Program-made: the position numbers and the translations under genes
DNA from: VRUE01 sp963817905
GTDB taxonomy: Bacteria; Actinomycetota; Thermoleophilia; Solirubrobacterales; 70-9
Assembly (NCBI GenBank): GCA_963817905.1
Contig: CAWFPS010000003.1
Span: 434,001 to 498,000 of the forward strand
Reading direction: 5' to 3'
Length of the DNA stretch: 64,000 bases
The notes under the pieces: model-generated
Databases searched by the model: none
The model's input: the letters and a program-made list of their open reading frames with translations, nothing else
What the model was told of the DNA's origin: nothing
In this document: piece by piece, positions 8,291 to 17,313 of the stretch
Position numbering within the stretch: position 1 is the first letter of the stretch
Layout of the letters: each line of letters starts with the position of its first letter

Positions 8291-9280
8291 ATGGACCTGC
8301 GGTTCCGATTCCTCAACCCCGACGAGGGGGCGGTGCTGAGCGAGGCGATCGAGATCGCCTACGGGGACAGCTACGACGTGCGCTGGGTCTACGACGCGGA
8401 GGAGGTTTCGCGACGGCTGGCGGATGGAACCTATGTGTCCTGCGTCGCCGAGACGCCGGAGGGGGAGCTGCTCTGCCATGAGGGGATGAGCCTGGCGGCC
8501 GCCGGAGACGCGGTCGGACACTCGGGACAGGCGGTGACGATGCCGGCGGCCCGGGGGCAGCATCTGTTCACCCGTACCAAGCGGTTTTTGATGGATTGGG
8601 CTGCCGGGCAGGGGCTGGCGGGGATGTACAGCGAGGCGACCGCGGCGCATCCCTACAGCCAGCGGGCCAATTTGGAGCTGGGGGCGCACGAGGCCGGCTT
8701 CCTGCTCGGCTGGATCCCGGCCTCGGTCTCCAACGACGCGGCAGGCAAGGGGCGGCGGGGGCGGCAGTCGGCGGCACTCTTCTACTCGAAGCTGAACGAC
8801 GGGCACGAGCGGCCGGTCTACGCGCCGGAGCGACACCACGCGATCGTCGGCCAAACCCTGGAGCTATGCGAGCTGCGCGGCGCGCTGGCTCAGCCGCCCG
8901 CAGATGCCTCCCTGCCCGAGCGCAGCGACCTGCACGTCGCCGTCGAGGCCGACCACAACCTGGCTCTGATCACGGTCCACTCCCCCGGCGCCGACCTGGA
9001 GACCGCGGTGACGGCAGAGCGCCACCACCTCTTCCACAGCCTCAGGCTCGATGCGGTCTACCTGGACCTGCCGCTGGAGACCCCCGCCACCGCCCTCGTC
9101 GCCGATCACCTCGAGGCGCTCGGCGTCTCCTACGCCGGCGTCTTCCCCAACAGCCGCTGCGAGGGCGACGTCCTGCGCATGCAGTCCCTTCATCGGGCCC
9201 AGATCGGCGCCGAGGACATCTCCACCGCCTCCCAGCACGGCCGCGAACTACTGGACTACGTACTAGCCGACCTTCCCTAG
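8291..9280 (+). CDS. GNAT-like acetyltransferase, two-domain
   Basis: A 329-residue protein. The N-terminal half follows a GNAT acetyltransferase pattern: an opening beta strand RFRFLNPDEG, an acidic strand CVAETPEGELLCHEGMSL, a basic turn FTRTKRFLMDW and SEATAAHPYSQRANLELG, where GNAT enzymes bind acetyl-CoA. The C-terminal half (about residues 180-329) looks like a second, degenerate copy ending LGVSYAGVFPNSR. The substrate is unknown. The last four bases overlap the end of the convergent sigH gene. Confidence 0.6.
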   Translation: MDLRFRFLNPDEGAVLSEAIEIAYGDSYDVRWVYDAEEVSRRLADGTYVSCVAETPEGELLCHEGMSLAAAGDAVGHSGQAVTMPAARGQHLFTRTKRFLMDWAAGQGLAGMYSEATAAHPYSQRANLELGAHEAGFLLGWIPASVSNDAAGKGRRGRQSAALFYSKLNDGHERPVYAPERHHAIVGQTLELCELRGALAQPPADASLPERSDLHVAVEADHNLALITVHSPGADLETAVTAERHHLFHSLRLDAVYLDLPLETPATALVADHLEALGVSYAGVFPNSRCEGDVLRMQSLHRAQIGAEDISTASQHGRELLDYVLADLP

Positions 9281-9987
9281 TTCAACGTCTCACGCGAGGC
9301 AAGGTGAGCGCCCACCTTGCGCTTGACGCGCTGCAGGGCGTTGTCGACCGTCTTGGTGTCGCACTCGAGCTTCTCCGCGGTCGCCTCGTAGGAGTGACCG
9401 TCGAGGTAGAGCGAGAGAACGCGGCTCTCGAGGTCCGAGAGCACGCCCGAGATCCCAGAGAGGCAGGAGACGAGGCTGTCGAGCTCTTCGGCGGCGATCA
9501 CCTGGTTGACCGGATCGTGCACCGTCGGCCCGGGCAGGATCTCGTCGAGGGTCGTGTCGGATTCGCCCGCCGCGGCCGGAGTCTGGCTGAAGGAGACGTA
9601 CTGGTTGAGCGGCGTGTGCTTGTTGCGGGTCGCCGTCTTCACCGCGGTGATGATCTGGCGGGTGATGCAGAGCTCTGCGAAGTTGCGGAAGCTCGACTCA
9701 CGGTCGGTCCGGTAGTCGCGTATCGCCTTGTAGAGGCCAAGCAGGCCTTCCTGGATCAGGTCGTCGGCCTCGCCACCGAGCAGGAAATACGAGGAGGCCT
9801 TGAGGCGGACGAAACCGCGGTAGCGACGGACTATCGCGTCGTAGGCATCGGTACGGCCGTCCTTGGCGAGAGCGACCAGATAATGGTCATCAAGCTCAGG
9901 TTGAGGGTTAGCATCGGCCGGCCTGAGCGAGCCGTTGAGACGGCCCGAAGGGAGTTGCATGTCCTGGGTAGGTGAAGATAGAGCCAC
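9277..9987 (-). CDS. sigH: RNA polymerase sigma factor, SigH/Spo0H type
   Basis: About 236 residues. Region 2 reads DHYLVALAKDGRTDAYDAIV, ADDLIQEGLLGLYKAIRDY and SFRNFAELCITRQIITAVKT, closely following Bacillus SigH. Region 4 (about 175-228) ends with a helix-turn-helix HSYEATAEKLECDTKTVDNA. In Firmicutes SigH drives transition-phase genes. In this actinobacterial class the homologue sits beside rlmB and cysS with unknown regulon. Two starts are possible: GTG at 9987 or ATG at 9960. The conserved part begins after both. Confidence 0.85.
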   Translation of the reverse strand: MALSSPTQDMQLPSGRLNGSLRPADANPQPELDDHYLVALAKDGRTDAYDAIVRRYRGFVRLKASSYFLLGGEADDLIQEGLLGLYKAIRDYRTDRESSFRNFAELCITRQIITAVKTATRNKHTPLNQYVSFSQTPAAAGESDTTLDEILPGPTVHDPVNQVIAAEELDSLVSCLSGISGVLSDLESRVLSLYLDGHSYEATAEKLECDTKTVDNALQRVKRKVGAHLASRETLN

Positions 9988-10097
9988 AGATCCCTCTCCT
10001 TGACGAAGGGTCGTGGCGCCTTACCTCCCCTGGCGGCGCCTCTTATTTGACTGGGCAATCTCAGACTCAAGCTGAGGTTCACCCTTATTGGCGGGTT

Positions 10098-10125
10098 AGT
10101 TTACGGCCGCGCGGTGTTCTGTCAA
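10098..10125 (-). promoter_or_regulatory. Likely housekeeping promoter for sigH
   Basis: On the minus strand a perfect -35 box TTGACA (10125-10120) is separated by 16 bases from TAAACT (10103-10098). It lies about 110 bases upstream of the sigH start in an otherwise AT-richer patch between rlmB and sigH. It is recognised by consensus only. Confidence 0.55.
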
Positions 10126-10163
10126 CCCCAAGGCTGATATTCGTGCAACTGCCGTTGCAGCTG

Positions 10164-10808
10164 CTACCGCTGCCGCACGGCCTCGAAGAGCAGCGCGGCG
10201 GCGGCGGCGGAGACGTTGAGCGATTCGATCCTGCCCCTCTGTGGGAAGGCGACCAAGCCATCGCAGGCCGAGGCGACCCGCGGTCGCAACCCCTTCCCCT
10301 CTCCGCCCAAAACCAGCACCGTCGGCCCGCTCAGGTCGACCTGCCAGGGCGCCTGATTCGTCCCCGCATCGGCCCCCCAGATCCAAAAACCAGCCTCCTT
10401 TGCCTCGCCGAGCCAGTCGGCCAGGTTGCGCACATGCGCAATCGCCAGGTGCTCCACGGCCCCGGCCGAGGCCTTGCAGGCAACCGCCGTCACCGAGGCC
10501 GAGCGCCGCTCCGGAATCACCAGCCCAGCCGCCCCGGCCGCCTCCGCCGAGCGCGCAACCGCGCCAAGGTTGCGCGGGTCCTGCACCTCATCGAGAGCAA
10601 CGATCAGGGCGTTCTCCCTGCGCAGCAACTCCACGGAGCCCGCGTAGGGATAAGGCTCAACCTCGGCCACAACTCCCTGATGATCCGGCGACCCACATAG
10701 CCGCTCAAGCTCATCGCTGGAGGTCTCGGGCGCCCGCCAGGCCCGCAGCACCTTGCGCCTACCCCGCTCCGCCTCGGCAACCGGCTGCTTGCCGTAGATC
10801 AAGTTCAT
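10164..10808 (-). CDS. rlmB: 23S rRNA 2'-O-ribose methyltransferase, TrmH/SpoU family
   Basis: A 214-residue protein with the opening MNLIYGKQPVAEA typical of RlmB. The SPOUT knot motifs follow: DEVQDPRNLGAVARSAEAAG, LVLGGEGKGLRP and RIESLNVSAAAAALLFE. Known RlmB methylates a guanosine in 23S rRNA using S-adenosylmethionine. The start overlaps the cysS stop by four bases, an old and common pairing, so it is co-transcribed with cysS. Confidence 0.9.
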   Translation of the reverse strand: MNLIYGKQPVAEAERGRRKVLRAWRAPETSSDELERLCGSPDHQGVVAEVEPYPYAGSVELLRRENALIVALDEVQDPRNLGAVARSAEAAGAAGLVIPERRSASVTAVACKASAGAVEHLAIAHVRNLADWLGEAKEAGFWIWGADAGTNQAPWQVDLSGPTVLVLGGEGKGLRPRVASACDGLVAFPQRGRIESLNVSAAAAALLFEAVRQR

Positions 10809-12220
10809 GCTCGGGGCACGAGCTTCGCACTCTCAGCCGAATCCCGCACCTCCCAGCCCAACTCAGCGAGCTTGTCACGGATCTCGTCTGCCCTCGCGAA
10901 TTCCTTTGCCGCCCGCGCAGCTTGCCGTTCCCCGAGAAGCTTCTCTGCCTCATCGTCAGCCTCAGCTCCCCGATCCGGCTGGGCAAGGGAGCCGAGACCG
11001 ACGAGGTCGAGCATCTCTGCCAGCGCCAGGGCTGCCTCTCGCACCGGGACCTCGCCGCGGTTGGCCTCGCCAACAAGCTCAAACACCTCAGCCATCGCCT
11101 TTGGGGTATTGAAATCGTCCGCGAGTGCCTCCCTGAAGCTCTCGACCCGAGAAGCCGCCGCGCCGCGCGAGGCATCGGGGGAGGGCCTGCCTGAGCCTCC
11201 CCGCTGTTGCTCAGGCAGGCCCTCCCCCGATGCCTCCCCGACCGGGTATTCACGGAAGAAGTTCCTCAACCTCTCAACCTGCGCCACGGCCTGCTCCATC
11301 TCCTGCGGCCCAAACGCCAGCGGCTGCCGGTAGTGCCCAGAGATCAGGTACGCCACGACTGCCTCCGACCCGTACCGGTCCAACGCCTCAGAGAGCTGAA
11401 AGATGTTCCCCTCGGACTTCGACATCTTCTCCGAGTCGCTCTCGATCATCCCGTTGTGCATCCAGACCCGGGCAAACGCCCGCCCCGCCCCCTCGGACTG
11501 GGCGATCTCGTTCTCGTGATGGGGAAAGACCAGGTCCGAGCCACCGCCGTGGATCGCAAACGACGGTCCCAGCTCCTGCTCGGCCATCACCGAGCACTCG
11601 ATGTGCCAGGCCGGCCGCCCCGGCCCCCAGGGCGAGTCCCACGAGGTGTCCTCGCCCGGCTTGTGCGCCTTCCAGAGGGCGAAGTCCAGCGGGTCCTCCT
11701 TGAGCGAGGCCGAGCCCGCCTCCTCACCCTGGTCCATGTCCTCGGTGCGCCGGTTGGAGAGCTTGCCGTAGGCCGCAAAGCTGCGCACGCGGAAGTAGAC
11801 GTCGCCGCCCGACTCATACGCGTACCCGCCCTCGAGGAGCTCGGCGATCAGGGCCACGATGCCCCCGATCGTCTCCGTCGCCAACGGCTCCGCATCCGGC
11901 CGCCCCAACCCAAGCCGCCCGGTGTCCTCAAAGTAGGCCTGCGTCATCCGCGCCGCAAACTCCGCCGACCCCTCCCCCGCCTGCTCGGCGGCGGTGTAGA
12001 TCTTGTCGTTGATGTCGGTGACGTTGATGACGAGCTTCGCCGCGTAGCCCTCGGACTTCAGAAACCGCGCCAGCAGCGAGAACACAACAAACGGCCGCGC
12101 ATTCCCAATATGAATCCGGCTGTAGACAGTCGGCCCGCACGCATATATCCCGACCTCCTGCTCAGATTCGAGCGCAACCGGCTCGCCCGTCAGCGTGTCC
12201 CTGATTCGTACCTCCCGCAT
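10805..12220 (-). CDS. cysS: Cysteinyl-tRNA synthetase
   Basis: A 471-residue class I synthetase. Class I signatures are visible: CGPTVYSRIHIGNARP (HIGH-like) and KMSKSEGN (KMSKS). So are the zinc-site region and WHIECSVMA. It charges tRNA-Cys with cysteine. The linker before the anticodon-binding DALR part carries an unusual insertion (VGEASGEGLPEQQRGGSGRP and following) encoded by a 68-bp palindrome, after which REALADDFNTPKAMA resumes normally. The enzyme should stay active, because the insert falls in a loop between domains. Confidence 0.95.
   Translation of the reverse strand: MREVRIRDTLTGEPVALESEQEVGIYACGPTVYSRIHIGNARPFVVFSLLARFLKSEGYAAKLVINVTDINDKIYTAAEQAGEGSAEFAARMTQAYFEDTGRLGLGRPDAEPLATETIGGIVALIAELLEGGYAYESGGDVYFRVRSFAAYGKLSNRRTEDMDQGEEAGSASLKEDPLDFALWKAHKPGEDTSWDSPWGPGRPAWHIECSVMAEQELGPSFAIHGGGSDLVFPHHENEIAQSEGAGRAFARVWMHNGMIESDSEKMSKSEGNIFQLSEALDRYGSEAVVAYLISGHYRQPLAFGPQEMEQAVAQVERLRNFFREYPVGEASGEGLPEQQRGGSGRPSPDASRGAAASRVESFREALADDFNTPKAMAEVFELVGEANRGEVPVREAALALAEMLDLVGLGSLAQPDRGAEADDEAEKLLGERQAARAAKEFARADEIRDKLAELGWEVRDSAESAKLVPRA
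11169..11236. repeat. Perfect 27-bp palindrome inside cysS
   Basis: Arms 11169-11195 and 11210-11236 are perfect inverted complements with a 14-base loop. It encodes a Gly/Ser/Pro/Glu-rich stretch absent from typical CysS. The surrounding frame is open on both sides. Confidence 0.85.
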
Positions 12221-12256
12221 GGTCAGAGATAGTAGGGCCGGGGGAGGCCCTCCAGC

Positions 12257-13126
12257 TCAGAACGTCCGGTAACCAGACCCTGAAGCTGTGGTCTCTCTAC
12301 GCGACCACGAAGGCGCTGTCTCGTCGGCCGCGGCAAGCACCTCGCGCCGCGCCCGAGAAGTACTCGCCTTGATCTCGTCCTCAGCGGCTTGCCTGACGCG
12401 CTCCTCGCGCTGCTCGGCCTGCGCCCGAATCCGGTCGGACTCGGCTTTCAGCGCCTCCTCGGCTCTCGCCCGCGCCATCTCGGCCGCCTCGCCTTCGACC
12501 TTCTCGACAAGAGTGCGAACCCGCTCCTCGGCCTCGCGGCGCACCTCCTCGGTGCCCTGCATCACCCGCTCCTCGATCTCGGTCTCGAGCTTGACCGCAA
12601 GCTGGTGCGCCTCGGCGGCCGCCGCCTCGGCTTCGACGGCGCGCTGCTCGGCCGCGGCGACCCGCTGGTCGGCATCGAGCATGGCCTGGTCGAGCGCCTC
12701 CTTGTGGCGCTGCGCCGCATGGCGCTCGGCGGCCTCGATCCCGGCGGCGATCGACTCCTGGGAGTCAACTTTGAGGGTGCTCATCTCGGTGGCCAGCGCC
12801 TCGCGATCGGCGTCGGCCCGCTGCTGGGCCTGCTCAAAGCTCTTCTCGGCCCGGTCGCGCGCTGCCTCGGCTCGGGTGGCGCGCCCCTCGGCCTCTCTGC
12901 GCAGGGCTCGCTCGCTTGCGACTCGCTCCCGGCCCTCCTCGCCGAGCTTGCGAAGCGTCGCCATCGCCCGCTCCTTCAGCTCGGTCCGCAATTCGTCGGT
13001 CCGCGCCTCGGCAGCCGCAACCCGCTCCTCGCTGACGCGCACCCACTCGAGTGCCTGCCTGGCCGTCTCGTGCAGCTCTTCGCTCGCCGCCCCGACTGCC
13101 CTCAAGTGCCTCGCGGAATCGCCCAT
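12257..13126 (-). CDS. Long coiled-coil protein, function unknown
   Basis: About 289 residues from ATG 13126 (MGDSARHLRAVGAASEELHE). Apart from the two ends it is a near-continuous Ala/Glu/Arg-rich heptad pattern (EERVAAAEARTDELRTELKE, EAERHAAQRHKEALDQAML). No membrane helix or catalytic motif is seen. I reject the upstream in-frame start at 13261 because that extension is encoded by repeat P2b. Such proteins often act as structural or DivIVA-like scaffolds, but nothing here proves that. Confidence 0.65.
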   Translation of the reverse strand: MGDSARHLRAVGAASEELHETARQALEWVRVSEERVAAAEARTDELRTELKERAMATLRKLGEEGRERVASERALRREAEGRATRAEAARDRAEKSFEQAQQRADADREALATEMSTLKVDSQESIAAGIEAAERHAAQRHKEALDQAMLDADQRVAAAEQRAVEAEAAAAEAHQLAVKLETEIEERVMQGTEEVRREAEERVRTLVEKVEGEAAEMARARAEEALKAESDRIRAQAEQREERVRQAAEDEIKASTSRARREVLAAADETAPSWSRRETTASGSGYRTF

Positions 13127-13195
13127 GAAGTCGCAACCTACTATCCGAGTCGGAGCCGTAGCTACCCACCTCGTGGCAGAAAAGTCGCAATTTGG

Positions 13196-13310
13196 GAGCC
13201 GATCCCGGTAGGGGTGAAGCGTCTTGTACTTTTTCGCAAGCGGCGCTCGCGCGCCAAGCAATCCGACGATTCTCGAAAAAGTTAAGCGGAACCCCTACCG
13301 GGATCGGCTC
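13196..13310. repeat. Palindromic element P2, copy b
   Basis: Outer arms of 19 perfect bp (13196-13214 and 13292-13310). The P2 core, read on the minus strand, begins TTCCGCTTAACTTTTTCG and ends CGAAAAAGTACAAGACGC. It supplies the stop codon (13282-13284) and the last nine codons of the acyl-CoA ligase gene. Confidence 0.9.
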
Positions 13311-14955
13311 GCACCTTCGCGGACTCCCTCGCCTGCAGCTCGCGCTTGAGCACCTTGCCGGTGGCGTTGCGCGGCAACTCGTCAAGGAACTCGATCTCGC
13401 GCGGCGCCTTGTAGGCGGCGAGGTGAGCCTTGACGTGCGCCCTGAGCTCGTCGTCTGAGACCTCGGCCTCGGCGCCGGCGACGACGAATGCCTTGAGCCG
13501 CTGGCCGAACTCCTCGTCCTCGACGCCGATCACGGCGACCTCGACCACGCCGTCGTGGTCGGCCAGCAGGTCCTCGACCTCACGCGGGAAGACGTTCTCG
13601 CCGCCGGAGACGATCATCTCATCGTCGCGGCCGTCGATGAAGAGGCGCCCGTCGGCGTCGATGTGGCCGACGTCGCCACTGCTCAGCAGGCCGTCGATCG
13701 CCTGCTTGTTGCCGCCGCCGGTGTAGCCCTCGAAGGACATCTCGTTGCCGACGAAGATGCGGCCGACCTCCCCGGGCGGGACCTCGCGGTCGTCCTCGCC
13801 GTAGAGGCAGACGACGGTACCGCGAGGCGGTTTGCCCGCCGTGCCCGGCGCGGCGCGCAGGTCCTCGGGAGTGGCGACCGTGGCATAGGCAACCTCGGTC
13901 GAACCGTAGAGGTTGTAGACGGTGTCGCCGAAGCGGTCCATCCAGGCGGTCGCCAACTCGCCCGGCAGGGCCGAGCCGGAAGCCGAAGTTATCCGCAGCG
14001 AGGAGAGGTCGTATCTCGCCAGCGTCTCCTCGGGCAGGCGGAGGATGCGCTGCAGCATCACCGGCACCACGGCGAGCACGTCGGCGCGGTAGTCCTGCAC
14101 CGCGCGCAGCGTCTCCTCCTCGTCGAACTTGCGCCGCAGGACCATCGTCGAGGCGGTCGGCAGGCTCATCACGAAGTGGAAGAAGCCCCAGGAGTGAAAG
14201 AGCGGCGCCGCGACCATCATCGTGTCGCGGGCGCGGTAGGGAATCCGGTCGATCAGGGCGGTGAGCGCCAGTAGCCCGTCGGGGCTGGAGCGCTGCGCCC
14301 CCTTCGGCGTCCCGGTCGTGCCCGAGGTGAGGATCACAAAGCGGGGTTTGTCCGGCGGCGGCTTGTGGTCGCCGTCGGGGTTGGCGGCGATCAGCGAGTC
14401 GAGGGTCGGGCCCTCCGGGGTGCCGTCGCTCCAGGCGACGATGCGGGCGATGCCCTCATCGACGCCGTCGAGCAGCCCGGTGAACTCCTCGTCGTAGACC
14501 AGGGCCTTCGGTCCCTCGCGCCGCGTCACCTCGACCAGCTGCGGGCCGGCGAACATCGTGTTGAGGTAGAGCGCGCTGGCGCCGATCTTGGCGGCGGCGA
14601 GCGTCGCCTCGATGAAGCCACGGTGGTTGCGGCACATGATCCCGATCCCGTCTCCGGGGCCGATCCCCATGCCGGCGAAGGCGTGGGCGAGGGCGTTGGT
14701 GCGCCGGTGGACGCGCTCGAAGCTGAGCGAGCCGCGTTCGTCGATCAGCATCGACTCGTGCGGGTATTTGTGCGCCGCCGTGGCAACCCCGGTGGCCGGC
14801 GAGGCGCCCCAGCGCAGGAAGGTGGTCGCGACCTTGGCCGCCTTGTCGGGGCGAACGAGGCCGACGATCCCGGCCTCGTGCAGCACCTTGACCTCGAAGA
14901 TCGAGTCGGCTGCCGATTGGCGGGCGCCCGACGCTATGGACTTCAGCAATCCCAT
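13282..14955 (-). CDS. Acyl-CoA synthetase (AMP-forming), FadD-like
   Basis: A protein of about 557 residues from ATG 14955 (MGLLKSIASGARQ). The ANL-superfamily blocks are complete: phosphate loop LTSGTTGTPKG, A5 YGSTEVAYA, A7 SGDVGHIDADGRLFIDGRDD, and A10 PRNATGKVLKREL with the catalytic lysine. It activates a carboxylic acid, probably a fatty acid, as acyl-AMP and then acyl-CoA. It starts 14 bases after the ispF stop. The final residues (VRADPGRGSA) are encoded by repeat P2b and are probably not part of the ancestral protein. Confidence 0.85.
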   Translation of the reverse strand: MGLLKSIASGARQSAADSIFEVKVLHEAGIVGLVRPDKAAKVATTFLRWGASPATGVATAAHKYPHESMLIDERGSLSFERVHRRTNALAHAFAGMGIGPGDGIGIMCRNHRGFIEATLAAAKIGASALYLNTMFAGPQLVEVTRREGPKALVYDEEFTGLLDGVDEGIARIVAWSDGTPEGPTLDSLIAANPDGDHKPPPDKPRFVILTSGTTGTPKGAQRSSPDGLLALTALIDRIPYRARDTMMVAAPLFHSWGFFHFVMSLPTASTMVLRRKFDEEETLRAVQDYRADVLAVVPVMLQRILRLPEETLARYDLSSLRITSASGSALPGELATAWMDRFGDTVYNLYGSTEVAYATVATPEDLRAAPGTAGKPPRGTVVCLYGEDDREVPPGEVGRIFVGNEMSFEGYTGGGNKQAIDGLLSSGDVGHIDADGRLFIDGRDDEMIVSGGENVFPREVEDLLADHDGVVEVAVIGVEDEEFGQRLKAFVVAGAEAEVSDDELRAHVKAHLAAYKAPREIEFLDELPRNATGKVLKRELQARESAKVRADPGRGSA

Positions 14956-14969
14956 CGCAGCGGCGAAGG

Positions 14970-15425
14970 TTATTCGCTCTCGACCGATGCGACCGCCATG
15001 CAGGCGATCCCCTCGCCCCTGCCGATCCAGCCCATTCCCTCGTTGCTGGTCGCCTTGACGCTGACCCGGGCCGAAGTGACCTCGCCGAGGTTGCGCTCCA
15101 TCTCCGCCCGGTAGGGCCCGATCCGCGGCTCCTCGCAGACCAGGGTGGCGTCGACGTTGACGATCCGACCGGCGACGGTGCCGACGACGGTGCGCAGGAG
15201 GTCGATCGAGTCGGCGTCGCGCCAGGTCTCCTCGCCGTCGGGGAAGAGGGTGCCGATGTCGCCCGAGCCGGCCGCCCCGAGCAGGGCGTCGATCACGGCG
15301 TGGGTGAGCACATCGGCATCGGAGTGGCCGTCGAGGCCACGCGGGTGCTCGATCTCGACCCCGCCGAGGACGAGCCGACGCCCCTCGGCGAAGCGATGGC
15401 TGTCGTAGCCGATGCCCACTCCCAT
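14970..15425 (-). CDS. ispF: 2-C-methyl-D-erythritol 2,4-cyclodiphosphate synthase
   Basis: A 151-residue protein of normal length. Zinc and active-site motifs GIGYDSHRFAEG, HSDADVLTHAVIDALLGAA, GDIGTLFPD and the C-terminal KATSNEGMGWIGRGEG are all present. It makes the cyclic diphosphate intermediate of the non-mevalonate isoprenoid pathway and fits with ispD 2 kb away. Its ATG directly follows the TAG of the PHP gene (TAGATG), indicating coupled translation. Confidence 0.95.
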   Translation of the reverse strand: MGVGIGYDSHRFAEGRRLVLGGVEIEHPRGLDGHSDADVLTHAVIDALLGAAGSGDIGTLFPDGEETWRDADSIDLLRTVVGTVAGRIVNVDATLVCEEPRIGPYRAEMERNLGEVTSARVSVKATSNEGMGWIGRGEGIACMAVASVESE

Positions 15426-16271
15426 CTAGGAATCCTCGCGCACGGCGGCCGGCAGTGGCTCGAGCCTGCGGCGGCGGCGGTCGAAGACGCAGATCTCCTC
15501 GACCCCGAGGCCGCCGAGGAACTCGACCGCCTGCTCGTAGGCGAAGCCGACCTGCTCGGGCAGGTGGGCGTCGGAGGAGAGGGCGAAGGGCGCACCGGCC
15601 TCGACACACATCCCGGCGAACCCCGCGGCGGGGTAGATCTCCCCGACCGGCTTGCGCAGCCCCGCGGTGGAGACCTCGACCGCGATCCCGCTCTCGGCGA
15701 TCGCCTCAACCGCCGGCTCGTAGAAGAAGCGCAGGTCGCGCTCGGGCAGCGGCCGGGAGCCGCCCCAGACCTTGACCAGGTCAGGGTGGGCGAGGATGTC
15801 GAACAGGCCTGAGCGGGCGCACTCGGCGAGCGACTCGAAGTAGCGGCGCCATACCTCGTCGGGGTCGCCGCGGCTCTCCCAGACGTCCCAGCCCGGGTGG
15901 TCGACAGCGGCGTCGCCGACGAAGTGGACCGAGCCGACCACGTAATCGAATTCGCGGGCCTCGAGCAGCGCCGCGGTGCGGTCCTCGGCCGCCGGGATGT
16001 AGTCGCACTCGACCCCCAGCCGCAATGGCGTCGTGCGCACGAACTCGCAGTAGGCGTCGAGGTCGTCGCGCGCCTGTTCCTCCCAGTACGGGTGGCCCCA
16101 GAGCTCGAGCGCCTGGGTGAAGCGGTAGACGTGCTCGGAGACGCCCAGCTCCTCGATCCCCGCCTCCCCGGCCGCGGCGAGGTAGCGCTCGACGTTCTCG
16201 GCCGTGAAATACCGCTCAGCGTTGGTCCCCGGCTCGTCCGGTCGCAGGTGCAGGTGGTAGTCGGTCAGCAT
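15426..16271 (-). CDS. PHP-domain phosphatase, histidinol-phosphatase type
   Basis: About 281 residues from ATG 16271 (MLTDYHLHLRPDEPG). PHP metal-binding motifs are in order: DYHLH, the Glu of GVSEHVY, the His of VGSVHFVGD, LAHPDLVKVWG and the final SSDAHLP. The fold matches HisJ-type histidinol phosphatases, which dephosphorylate histidinol-phosphate. No other histidine gene is nearby, so a different phosphoester substrate is possible. It is coupled to ispF. Confidence 0.8.
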   Translation of the reverse strand: MLTDYHLHLRPDEPGTNAERYFTAENVERYLAAAGEAGIEELGVSEHVYRFTQALELWGHPYWEEQARDDLDAYCEFVRTTPLRLGVECDYIPAAEDRTAALLEAREFDYVVGSVHFVGDAAVDHPGWDVWESRGDPDEVWRRYFESLAECARSGLFDILAHPDLVKVWGGSRPLPERDLRFFYEPAVEAIAESGIAVEVSTAGLRKPVGEIYPAAGFAGMCVEAGAPFALSSDAHLPEQVGFAYEQAVEFLGGLGVEEICVFDRRRRRLEPLPAAVREDS

Positions 16272-16317
16272 TCGAGACGCGAGATTAGGCGACCCGGGCC
16301 GTGGATACGCTGGCGGC

Positions 16318-17313
16318 ATGGTTCACCTGCGGATCGTCGCCCCGGCAGATCGCTCCGAGCGGGTCCTGGACCTGCTCGGCTCCTCGTCCTCAACCAGCAA
16401 TCTCGTCCTCCTCGCCGGCGCCGCGAAGCGGCCGGCCGGCGACGTGATCCTCTGCGACGTCGCTCGCGAGGAAGCCAGCGTGATCATCGAGGACCTGAAG
16501 GAGCTGCGGATCCCCGAGCTCGGCTCGATCACCCTGGAGCCGATCGACTCGCAGCTCTCGCGGGCGGCCGAGCTGGCCGAGCGCTCGGCGCCGGGCCTGC
16601 CGGCCGACGCGGTCGTCTGGGAGGAAGTCGAGGCGCGGACCTCGGAGAGCACCGAGCTGGGAGGAAACTTCCTCCTCTTCATGGCGCTGGCCTGCCTGAT
16701 CGCCTCGGTCGGCCTCTACCTCGGAGCGCCGATCCTGATCGTCGGCGCGATGGTCGTCGGGCCCGAGTTCGGCCCCCTCGCCGGCTTCTGCGTGGCGCTG
16801 GTCGAGCGCCGCCGCGACGTCGCGGCGCGCTCGCTCAAGGCACTGGCGATCGGCTTCCCGGTCGGGATTACCGCCGCCTTCCTCTTCACCCTCGCTTGCC
16901 GCGCGACCGGCCTGCTCTCCGATGGGTTCACCAGCGCCGAACACCCGCTGACCCAGTTCATCTCGCATCCCGACACCTTCTCCTTCCTCGTCGCACTCTT
17001 CGCCGGAACTGCCGGGGTGCTCTCGCTGACTTCGGCAAAGTCGGGGGCCCTGGTCGGGGTGCTGATCTCGGTGACGACGATTCCGGCCGCGGCCGACATC
17101 GGCGTCGGCGCCGCGACCTCCGACTGGTCGGAGTGGCGCGGCGCGATGGCCCAGCTCAGCGTCAACCTGGTGGCGATCGTGATCGCCGGCGTCACCACGC
17201 TCTCGGTCCAGCGCCGCATCTACCATCGCCGCCGCGACCGCCATCGCAGCGATGACTCCCGGGCGCGCGCCGGCCTATCCACCGAACCGCACCGGGCCGA
17301 GCGGAGACGATGA
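16318..17313 (+). CDS. DUF389 membrane protein
   Basis: A 331-residue protein. A cytoplasmic N-terminal domain (about 115 residues, opening MVHLRIVAPADRSERVLDLL) precedes six or more membrane helices. The DUF389 signature GAPILIVGAMVVGPEFGPLAG is clear. Function of the family is not established. The gene is divergent from the PHP gene with only 46 bases between starts, and its stop overlaps the start of a 48-residue membrane peptide. Confidence 0.8.
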   Translation: MVHLRIVAPADRSERVLDLLGSSSSTSNLVLLAGAAKRPAGDVILCDVAREEASVIIEDLKELRIPELGSITLEPIDSQLSRAAELAERSAPGLPADAVVWEEVEARTSESTELGGNFLLFMALACLIASVGLYLGAPILIVGAMVVGPEFGPLAGFCVALVERRRDVAARSLKALAIGFPVGITAAFLFTLACRATGLLSDGFTSAEHPLTQFISHPDTFSFLVALFAGTAGVLSLTSAKSGALVGVLISVTTIPAAADIGVGAATSDWSEWRGAMAQLSVNLVAIVIAGVTTLSVQRRIYHRRRDRHRSDDSRARAGLSTEPHRAERRR

